Below are positions 55,445-64,000 of a stretch of 64,000 nt of DNA, in pieces. Where the stretch lies: positions 13,069,001 through 13,133,000 of the forward strand of contig JAZBRS010000059.1 in the NCBI GenBank assembly GCA_037176725.1, given 5' to 3'. The notes beneath the pieces were generated by a model. It searched no databases. It had not been told where the DNA came from and saw nothing but the letters and a program-made list of their open reading frames with translations. The stretch comes from Posidonia oceanica. Taxonomy: Eukaryota > Streptophyta > Magnoliopsida > Alismatales > Posidoniaceae. The translations under genes were made by a program, and so were the position numbers. Every line of letters begins with the position of its first letter. Positions within the stretch are counted from its first letter, which is position 1.

Positions 55445-56200
55445 CTACTCCTTATCGAAGTTCTCCTCCATGACAACGACAACGTCGTCGCCCCAACAGA
55501 ACTTGATCATGCGGTGGAGGGTCGAGGGGATGACTTGATGCTTGTGCAGCCAAGGGCGCCCAAGTAGGATGTTAAAAGTGGGCTCTAAGTCGACGATGTA
55601 GAATTCCATATCGAATACGACTGGGCCAATAGTAAGGGGAATAATCAGAATCCCCAAAGAGTCATGGTGTGTGTTGTCAAAGACTGTCATTCCCTTTATA
55701 ACTGGCGTGATATCCTCGACTTTGAATTCGAGCTTCATTGCTATGTGCAATGGGCAGATGTTAAGGCATGAACCGTTATCAACCAGCGAAAGGGGAATGC
55801 AGAAGTTTTTGAACTGCACCGTGACGAAGAGGGGTTGGTTGTGATTAATTCCTGCCGTAGGTAGCTCATCACTTGAAAAAGAGATGACCTGAGGCTCTGC
55901 GATCATACCCACTATGCTTTCAAGGGTTGCAGGCTCAATAGTTGGGGACACATGTGCGGCCTGGAACATGCAGAGGAAAGCCTCATGGTCTTCAGAGGAT
56001 GTATGGATAAGGTCCCAAATGGAGATGTCAGCCTTGACTTTTTTCAGCTGGGCCATATTATCAATTGAAGGCTTGTCTTTTTTGGTGGTGGAGGGAGTGG
56101 CTTTGGTAGTGGGTTCTACTGAGGTGGGACCAGAGGGTCGGTTTGCTAATGGGGGTTGGCTCGCTGGTGGAGTGGGCTCTGGACGGCTAGGCTTGGCTAC
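55445..56200 (-). pseudogene. pro: Retropepsin-like protease domain of F1-4
   Basis: The minus strand reads FKNFCIPLSLVDNGSCLNIC near 55765-55830, then GILIIPLTIGPVVFDMEFYI and ILLGRPWLHKHQVIPSTLHR. The DNGS motif at the active-site position and LGRPWLH are characteristic of one class of plant Ty3/gypsy proteases. The F2-1 protease has DTGAS instead. The frame is open across this domain and back to 56644. It would process the polyprotein. Confidence 0.8.
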
Positions 56201-57345
56201 CGGTGTCGCAGGCCTGTAAACCCTCCCCGACCGCGTGACTTCTGCACACATTTCTGTGGCATAGTCATATGGTACGCGATGGGTATCCCTGGTCAGGTTG
56301 ACGACCATGGGAGCATGAGCTGCGAGCTCAAGAGGCGTTGTCGGGGTGTTTGCTGGTTGGTAGGGGAATTGGGAATATTGCTGCGGAGGTCGTGAGGGTT
56401 TTGGCTGGGGCCTAGCTAGCAGGCTAACAGCTGGTTGAACTCGAGCGTGAGCTGTGAGCTCAAGAGGGGGTGCTGGGATGTTGGCTACATGGTGGGGGAA
56501 TTGGAGATGCTGCTGGGAAGGTCGTGGGGTTATGGTTGAGGCATAGTTAGCAGGTGGACAGGGGGTTGAGCCTGAGGTTGCATGGCAGGCCGTGCGATAG
56601 AGTGCTCCGGCCTGGCGTCCAGTCGGATCATATGGATCCCCCACTTGGAGCCGGCAAGTGCCGCAAGATAGAGAGAGGAGGGAAAAGGCTCAGAAACATC
56701 TTGAATAAGATCAGAGGGGTCCACCATGGACGTAGCGGACCTAGAGGGGAAGACTGAATGTACACCTGGTGTCCCCGTGTCTCCTGGGTTAGAATGCTCC
56801 GGCAAAGGCTAGTGGACGATGCTAGGATGGGAGGGTGCTGATCCTAATGCAGGTGTGGATGCTGGTGGAGGTGTGGAAGTTGATGCTGCCTCCTGTGTGT
56901 TGATAGAGATGACCTTTTGGTTGATCAAGTCCTGGATAGCTTTCCGTAGAGTGAAGCAGCTGTCCGTCGAGTGCCCCGCGACTCGATGGAAGTTGTAGAA
57001 TAGATTCGTGCGGTACCACCCCCGGAGTGGGTTCGGCGATGGGTAAATCTCAGGGAGCCTGAGGAGCGACGCTACCTTAGGGAAGACGACACTCGGCGGC
57101 TCCACTAGTGGAGTGAAGCAACGTTGATTCTGGTGGGGCCATCTCTGCCCTTGGTGTTGTCCTTGCTGGACCGGTGCGGTAGGGTAGACTAGTCGGGTGG
57201 TGGTTGCGATTTGTGGAGTGGGAGGTGCCCTAGGTGCTGGTGCATACACTACCTGATTCGGGCCAGGCTGAGCCACCACATGGATGAGCGCGGCAGGGGA
57301 GTCGACGTATGCAACAACAGTTCTCAGAGGATCCCTTCTCCTGGG
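56201..57345 (-). pseudogene. gag: gag C-terminal part and linker of F1-4
   Basis: The minus strand starts near TVVAYVDSPAALIHVVAQPG (about 57330), then VFPKVASLLRLPEIYPSPNP and the knuckle FYNFHRVAGHSTDSC (about 56960-57000), with Tyr in place of the first Cys. A Pro/Ala/Gln-rich linker follows, with VTRSGRVYRP before the protease. It is separated from the gag N-terminal part by the solo LTR at 57346-58987. Confidence 0.75.
57341..57345. repeat. Probable TSD, left copy (CTGGG)
   Basis: CTGGG at 57341-57345 and CTGGA at 58988-58992 flank the solo LTR; four of five bases match. Confidence 0.55.
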
Positions 57346-58987
57346 TGTGGATATGGGGTTTTGAGGGAGAAGATGCTTTCTCGTTTATCTACTTTCTCAG
57401 TGCCCCCCCTTGATTTGTATCTGACTTCTCCACTCCACGTGTGTTGAAGTCAGTATGATCGCCACTCTTGGTTCGCTTGTGCTGGCCCTCGAGACGCCTT
57501 GGGAGATGTGATGTGTGTTGTAGGTTCAGCTACCTTGGGACAACGCCAGCGTTGCCCAAGGGTGCCCGTGCTTCGGTGAGCTTCTTCTTCTTCTTCTTCT
57601 TCCTTGCAAAAAAAAACAGAATGATATGAAAGATATGGGTTAATTTGGTGTAGTAAGTAATCCTAAAATAAAACTAAAAACCAATGTAAACTAATCAGAG
57701 AAATACTTACCCGAGGGGTTTTTATCCCCCCGATCGTAACTAAATATAAATATGCCTAGCTACAACAATATGTAAAATAACATGCGATATGCAAATGTGT
57801 AAAGTGAAATATAATGTTGAAGTAAAACCCCCTTTGGGTGTAGTGGAATGTTTGGAACAGGAATGATTGACATCACGTAATCGACGACAAACTCTCAAGC
57901 TTTTAAGCTCTTCCTCTCTCTTTCTTTCTCTCTATATTTTTCTCTCGTCTAATCTCTATTTTCTGGTCTCAAATTCGTGTCCTCCTATTTCTCTCTAAAA
58001 TTCCCCATCCCCCTCAAGGCTGGGGGTATCCCTGCTTTTATAGAAGTAGGGGAGGAACAGAATGTGCCAATGGGGAGCCAACTCATAAAAGTTTCTAAAA
58101 CAGAAACGTTGGACGTGTGATATGGCGTGGCTAACGTTATACACTGAGAAACCTACATCTAACAGCCTCCCGAGCTACAGCTGTGGTGGATCAAGAATAT
58201 TCTCCTTTAAGTGCTGATTAACTATGATTAAGCCACTCTTAATTGACATTAAAAGGCTTTGACCGGTCATGGGATCCAAATTTGGTAAAGGCATCAGGAT
58301 AAAATTTGGGCCAAACAAAGAAAGCTGATTCAGCAAATTGCCACCGTAAGACGCATGGAACCATGCATCCTACGTTGGATGACTGGAATCCCACGCATAA
58401 CGACCCTTTGAGGTACAGCTGTGGACTTGAAGGAATAATTAGCAATTAATGGTGGATTAATGCTAATTAAACACAGATTTGTTAGTCAATTGGTCAACGG
58501 ACCTCTAAAAGGAGTAACAAACAGACCTTTGGAATTGGCTAAATAAGGAAAGTTGCGGTCAACACTGAGTTTCAACGTTGGACGCTGATAAACCAGTGTC
58601 TAATGTTAAACGCAGGGATACCCACGTCTAACACACCCAAGCAGTCCACCTTCCAAATTTGGCCAAGAAAACAAGGGGGCTTATATTGTTGTCATTGAAG
58701 CATAAATAAATGCTTTCTTAAAGGCACAAAGACAATGTGGTAACATGGGGACCAAATTGGACCTAAGAACTGGGCTGATTGGGCAACAGTTTGCAGAGTT
58801 GTTATACGAGTTCTATGCTGCGTCCAATGTTGGATGCAGCAAAGCACTCATCTAACAACCACGATAAGCGTTTGGCTCAAATGAGTGAGCTTAGGTCGAG
58901 AAAAGGAGCTCTAGAAGTGAACCGAGCACAATATGATGCAAAGGGGTTTCACTACAATGAGGGGAGTGCCAAAATGGGGTATCTACA
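57346..58987 (-). repeat. Solo LTR inserted in F1-4 gag (1642 bp)
   Basis: The plus-strand ends are TGTGGATATGG (left) and ATGGGGTATCTACA (right), like the F2 LTR ends but with a different body. Gag homology stops on both sides at these points. No PBS, PPT or internal region is present, so a complete element was probably lost by LTR-LTR recombination. The body has a TATA box and GTTGGACGCTG/CAGTGTCTAA dyads (58574-58640). Confidence 0.75.
58035..58042 (-). promoter_or_regulatory. TATA box in solo LTR
   Basis: TATAAAAG on the minus strand, followed downstream by a GA-rich leader-like stretch (57900-57960). Confidence 0.6.
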
Positions 58988-60668
58988 CTGGAGTGGTTGT
59001 TGTTGCTACCGTTGTTGTTGTTGGTGTTGCTGCTGCTGCCACTGTGGCTGTTGTTGGACGTGGTGGCTTGCTTGGCAAATGCGGACAGTGCAGGGAAGTT
59101 GCCACTCCGTAGGGAGCTCTCCACACGAGTGCCAGCCCAAATCAAGGATGCAAATGTTGTGACAGGCTGAATACTAAGCAGAGCCCCAGTGGATGGCTGC
59201 GCGCCTCGGGTAACGATCTCGATAGACTCCTCGTCAGAGGGCCTATCATGAACCTACGAGGTGAGGGTGCACTAGCGGCCGACGTACTCCCTGAACGACT
59301 CGTTGGGCTTCTGCTTGGTGGCGACAAGGTCCTCGCACTTAGGGACCATGTCCAAGTTGGAGGAGTACTGTTCCAAGAACGCCTGACTAAGGTCGTCCCA
59401 AGTCTTAATGGTGGCCATGTCAAGGGACGTGAACCACTTGAGGGTCGGGCCAGTTAGACTCTTTTGGAACAGGCGGATCAGCAACCTCTCGTCAGCTTGA
59501 AGCTGAGCGAGATCTCCACAGTATGCCCTCAGATGAGAAATAGGGCAGCCTCTACCATTATACTTGTCGAAGTCCAGGATGTGGAATTTCAGTGGGAGCA
59601 CCACCTCTGGGAAATAGCAGAGGTCCCGGAATTGGTAGGACTGGCGATCACCGCCCTGCACTAGGCGTGGTGCCTTCTCTAGGTCGCCCATCCTGGTGAG
59701 GAGGGCATCTGGAGCAGCTGTCGATGGTGATGGTGCAGCTGGGGCGGGGGTCACATACGTCAATTGGGTCGCACCTAAATGCTCCTCTGGGTCCACCATC
59801 ACGTCGCCTGGTGATGCGACGTGAGGGCCAGCGTATCTGTGTGTGGGTGTAGTGCGTGCAGTGGGTGGTGGTATGCATGCTGGGGATGGAACATGCTAAT
59901 GCACAGGGTAGGGGTAGGCGGAATGCTGTGTGGTGGGTGGTGTAGAGTGTGGGAGCAGCAGCTGTTGCACTGGCACAGTGCCAGGCAGTGGGCTAGAGGG
60001 GTACTGCACTCCAACCAACCCGAGGAGCTGGCCACTAGGTGGTGGAGTTACATGCTGTGCAGTGAGTGGTGTGAATGCAGAAGGCAATGGCTGCGCGCCC
60101 ATCACTAGAGCAGTGAGTAGCTGAGGCGATGGCCCGGGCGGAGATGCAGTGGGGAAAGCCTGGAATGCAGGAGCAGGGTAGAGGGGAACCTCAAGAGCAG
60201 AGGGAGCCAAAGGGGGACAAACAGATAGAGCCATACCCTGGAATACCTGGGCAAGCTCCATCAGATGCGGATACTGCACGTCAGGGAGCCCGTCAGTGGG
60301 AATGCTGAGGTGCAGTGTCGGTGAGGGACTAGATCCAAGAGGCAAGGACACAGACTATCCAGAAGGCAGGGATCCTACAGTAGAGGTCGCTGCAGCAGAA
60401 TAGGTGTCATTAATGACATAGCCCTGGGGCTTGGTGGCACAGTCTCCGGAACACGAGTGGTAGTCATCAAGATAGACTCGTTGACAGGATCCGGAGGGGC
60501 GTAGGTCTGCCAATGCCCCACAAAATGCAGGGGTGTCCCAGACACCAGAGGGTGGAATCCTGGTGTCACAAGGGGCACAGAGGGAGTCAAGGCGAGAGTC
60601 GGAGGGACCGATGTGGAAATCCCCTCCAAGGCAACAAAAAACTGGGGCTCACCGGCGAACTACGCCAT
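58988..60668 (-). pseudogene. gag: gag N-terminal and capsid part of F1-4
   Basis: Minus strand, ATG at 60666-60668, third codon TAG (60660-60662) where F1-1 has CAG. The Pro-rich N-terminus (VSGTPLHFVGHWQTYAPPDP) is followed by the capsid core at about 59272-59700 (YNGRGCPISHLRAYCGDLAQ, LFQKSLTGPTLKWFTSLDMA, QKPNESFREYVGR) and an Asn/Ser repeat at 58990-59060, where the solo LTR has inserted. The stretch after VATKQKPNE is better kept than in F1-1. The core is intact but the gene is broken by the early stop and the insertion. Confidence 0.85.
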
Positions 60669-61604
60669 AGCTGACTGAGAGCGAGTGAGAACAGGGCTTC
60701 AACGGAAAATAAGAGGATAGGTCCTAGGACGAGCTATCATCACGAAGGCGGACATCTCGAGAGAGGGTGGCCGAGAAAAGGTGTCGCAACAGGGGCATCA
60801 GTGAAAGAGAAAGTTCGAGCTCTGGCTAGGGAACTCGCTCACTGACCTATGCAACAGACAAGGCAAACAAGTGTTAAAACCTGAAGAAAAATGCAAATGT
60901 TTTAATTGTGGCATGAATGGCACTCATGCAACTGTATGCTTTCTAGCATGCTCTCCCTCACCAATCTAGTGTGTCCTAGTAGGTTGTCTACTTCGGACTC
61001 CCACAAGTATACGGGTCACCGACTCAGGCAGAAAGTAAGGTCCCTGTCTAAATCCTGGCCAAAGCTCAGGCAAACAACGGGTGGTGCATTAGGAGCCTCG
61101 ACCCTACCAAAGCATGGGCTGTACCCTCTACTAGCATCGACACGACCCCTGATAAGGGGGGATAGACCAACCAACTCACCCTATGCCAAAGCAACAGAGC
61201 ATGAGACCGGAACTGTCCTTCTCAGACTGATAGGTGGACTCAGAGATGAGAAGATGCATGCCCTATATGCTCATTCATGCAAATATGATTAAAGTTTTTT
61301 ATCTTGCATGTTTTATTAACTCAAAGGGGGGTGAATGTGTGTTTGCGTCTCTAGTTGCTCCTAGAATTGATTTTACTTGCCATTTTCAATTAACCATGGG
61401 GAAACAATCAGTCTCTAATTGTCCTTAGGCTTAATGCGAGAAGGGGAAGAAAATCACCCAAATATAGCAAGCAAGCAACACACATCCTTACAAAAGGCAT
61501 GCTCATGGTATGTGTTAATGTTGTGTCACATGATTAGTGAAAATAAAAGACAATCATCACGTCAAAAGGCATATATAAGCATGGCATGTGTATAAGTGGA
61601 GTGG
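60669..61604 (-). other. F1-4 leader, truncated
   Basis: Non-coding leader aligned with 4925-5290 of F1-1 (shared AAAGCATGGGCTGTACCCTC-like block near 61105). It stops at 61605, where another LTR begins. The 5' LTR and PBS of F1-4 lie outside the window or are lost. Confidence 0.65.
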
Positions 61605-63154
61605 TGTTGACACCCCATCTTGGCAGGCCTGGACCCTTGGAGCCCTCTGGTTGATTGCTGGATCAAACCCCAACCAAACCCTAACCCTAACCCTCCTCTC
61701 AACCCTTCAAAATCAGCCTGTCTTGGCCTAAACCTTTACCCCCCTTCCCAACCTCAAAACCTAACCAAAATTCATAGGAAAACCCACCACTATCCACTCA
61801 ACAAGCCTACCCAAAAACCTAGGATTTTCCAAGCCTGACCCATTCCCAAAAACTCTAGAAAACTTAGGTGAAACTACCCTTTTTCTACACCTTGAAACCC
61901 CTCCAGAACCTCTTTAGAATCAAACCAAAATTTCAGACCCAAGACTTCAAAACCTAGACTACCCACTCACCAATTTTCACTCCATTCCAAGACCATTAGG
62001 ACCCTCTTTCACCCAAATTATCCTTTTCTCTCTCCGGGATTATCATTTTCTCTCTCCTCTCTCTCTCCTGATTATCATCTCTCTTTTCATCCCTTTCTGA
62101 TCCTTTTTCTGGTCTGGCTGTGGGCCCCCTCTGTGCTTCTATCCTTCCTCTATCTTATCCCTATTTTTACTTTATTTTTAACACTTTTTCTGAATTTTAA
62201 AAAATCATTTCCCTCCAACTCATCTCTTTCCCTTTTATTCCTCCCTTCTTCCATTTTCTTCCTCCTTCTCTTTTCCTTTTCTTCCTTTTGCAAAAATCCA
62301 CAAAAACCCATAAAAATCTGTAAAATCTCAAAACATAAAACAAAAAAATCAGTACACTAAGAAAAACAATTAAAAAAAAAAAAAAAAAACATTAAACAAG
62401 CAATTAACAACTTAAACTTAACTAAATCAAGCTAAAAAGAAAACCAAACATGCAAACTAAAAAATGCAAAACAAATCAAAAGAAAACACTGGAAAATCAA
62501 GGAAAAAGCTAAAATAAAAACAAAACCCACCAAAGGTAAAAACCCATCAGAGGAATTAAAAAACAAACCCAAAAAGAAGAATTAAAAAATCAAATACTAG
62601 AACAAGTAATTAAGAAAGACAAAAGACTTAACCTAACAAACATAAGAAAAACAAGTAAAAACTTAATTAAAAAAAAAAAGGAAAAGAAAACACATCTGAA
62701 AAGCTCAAAAACACCCTATCAAACCAAAAAATCCTACTAAAAACTTCAAGAAAAATCCTTAAATAAAAAATCAAGACATAACTTAAAAGACTTAAGAAAG
62801 AAAAACCCTAAGAAGACTACAACTTTAAAATCTAAAACCAACCCTAAAATAATACGAAATAAATCCTGAAAAAATCCTAATTAATATCCTAAGTGTCCAA
62901 CAAGGGAAATACAATTTTTAAAACAATTTAAAAAAGGTTTAACAAACATTTAATCAAGTGAAAACCAATTAAAAACAAAACCAAAACCCTAAAACCCTAA
63001 TCAAGCCCAAAACACATTAATCAACTCAAAATAACCATTAAAAATCCTAATTAAAATCCTAACCTACAGCAAAACTCTTCTAATATTTTTACTTATTTTT
63101 AGTTTATTTTTACTTATTTTATTTCCCCATTCTACCCTCTCTTTCTTTCCTCCT

Positions 63155-63186
<32 letters not shown>

Positions 63187-64000
63187 TCCTTACTGGGCTC
63201 AATCCGGCCCATTTCTTCTTTTCTTTCTTTTTTTTCATTCTTTTTCTCAGCCCACAGCAGTCCGGCCCACGCTTCGTCTCCTCCTTCTTCTTCCTCGCGC
63301 TTCCACCGGATTTCCTTCCCGCGAGCTCGCTGCTACAGATCTCCCTCCATCCATTTGAATTCGAAGCTCCGTCCTTTCATCTACAGCAGCTCGCCGCCCC
63401 TCCTTCATCTCAGCGCCTTTTCCGGAGGCTTTGAATGCCGGTCGACTCGCCGACATCCATCGCGTCTGCTGCAGTGCCGCCGATGAGTTTGAATTCAGCA
63501 GCGCGCCAGGAGCAGCTCCGGATATAAGTCCCCGTTCCTTCCTTCAATCCGGGAGGACCAGACCTTCAATTGGCAGTGAGAGCGAGCAAGAGAGAGAGCA
63601 ACGAGAGACCACCAGCAAACCAGAGACCAAAATCCGTTTTTTCCTTCCTTCCTGTGAGACCTTCCTCCTCCCCTGATCCTCTTCCAATTCCGGAGTGAAA
63701 AGAGAGAGGAGAAGAGAGTATTTGTGAGTTCTGGGCACCCCGGAGAGAAGCCCTCATCAGAGCCCGATCCCTCCATCCAGTCTTCTTCTTTCCTTCTCTG
63801 AAAATATCAGCAGAGCATCCTTCTTCCTTTTCCAATCCCCCAACACCCTTCCCGGCCTTCATCCTTCTCCCCGTTGCTTCCCCAAGTTCACCCAAAACCT
63901 AGCCTTTTCCCAGCCTCATTCCCCAGCCATTCCATCACCTAAAACTGCCCCAAATCATCCTTTGAAGCCAACTGTAACCAACTAGAACCCATTCCATAAT
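61605..64000 (+). repeat. Start of a long LTR (or element) in plus orientation
   Basis: It begins TGTTGACACCCCATCTTGG, a typical plant gypsy LTR start, inside the F1-4 leader. The body is C/T-rich to about 62300, A-rich to about 63100, then has a (CTTT)n tract and a G+C-richer part with short non-conserved frames. It runs off the right edge. The left flank AGTGG (61600-61604) may be half of a TSD. No internal region is visible. A possible GATATAAG promoter element lies near 63520 but is weak. Confidence 0.6.
63154..63188. repeat. (CTTT)n microsatellite
   Basis: About eight CTTT units with a few interruptions, inside the LTR at 61605-64000. Confidence 0.85.

Larger units (their letters stand above)
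47053..61604 (-). mobile_element. F1-4: Ty3/gypsy element with gag, protease and truncated RT
   Basis: Minus-strand order: leader (to 61604), gag (60668 to 58988, then 57345 to about 56200), protease, spacer, RT fragment ending at 53139, 93-bp array, PPT and 3' LTR. It is the only copy with pol, which places F1 in Ty3/gypsy. The rest of RT, RNase H and integrase are missing at the array junction. The 5' end is cut by another LTR at 61605 and a solo LTR splits gag. Confidence 0.85.

Noticed and set aside
61681..61700. CCCTAACCCTAACCCT, telomere-like
   Set aside because: Only about three units and of the TTAGGG type rather than the usual plant TTTAGGG. It lies inside an LTR and is too short to mean an interstitial telomere.
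1..64000. Host genes, tRNA or rRNA genes
   Set aside because: I looked on both strands for conserved non-transposon domains, exon-like frames and tRNA box patterns. Nothing stood out beyond the retroelement parts and the DUF7745-like frame. A profile search could still find small remnants.

Overview
The window looks like heterochromatic, repeat-rich nuclear DNA of a seed plant with a large genome; I cannot name the species. I found no convincing host gene, tRNA, rRNA, CRISPR array or bacterial-type gene. Almost all of it is Ty3/gypsy-type LTR retrotransposon sequence in nested and tandem copies, plus minisatellite arrays carried inside those elements. The evidence is plant-style gag cores, CX2HX4HX4C gag knuckles, two kinds of retropepsin, a reverse transcriptase fragment, LTRs beginning TGTAGA, TATA boxes, primer-binding sites (PBS) and polypurine tracts (PPT).

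Two families dominate. Family F1 lies on the minus strand. Its LTRs are 2.4-3.0 kb, and its PBS resembles the 3' end of an arginine tRNA, which together with the RT sequence suggests the Tat/Ogre side of Ty3/gypsy. It has four copies: F1-1 (1-8309, 5' part), F1-2 (8310-12965, 3' part), F1-3 (26648-50004, interrupted) and F1-4 (47053-61604). Family F2 has LTRs of about 1.44-1.57 kb and encodes gag, and in one copy also a protease, but no RT or integrase. Its copies are F2-1 (12966-18639, plus), F2-2 (17083-26647, plus) and F2-3 (33190-42414, minus). F2-3 is complete, with two LTRs of equal length, about 99.4 percent identical by eye, and a 5-bp target-site duplication (TSD).

Layout from left to right: F1-1 interrupts the 3' LTR of F1-2. 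F1-2 carries a 65-bp hairpin minisatellite and a DUF7745/plant-mobile-domain-like reading frame, and is cut off against F2-1. F2-1 and F2-2 share the LTR between them. Next comes the truncated 3' LTR of F1-3, its 3.8-kb array of 93-bp units, the inserted F2-3, the F1-3 gag-like region and leader, and then an LTR shared by F1-3 and F1-4. F1-4 follows with a 2.3-kb 93-bp array, a cut-off RT, protease and gag; its gag is split by a solo LTR. The right end is a further long LTR in plus orientation.

All coding regions are decayed. Many in-frame stops are TAG where a sister copy has CAG, as expected from deamination of methylated CHG cytosines. No new defence or metabolic system is visible. The most interesting signals are in the F1 3' untranslated region, where two neighbouring repeat units (93 bp and 65 bp) are alternately expanded in different copies, and where short perfect hairpins are conserved between copies.
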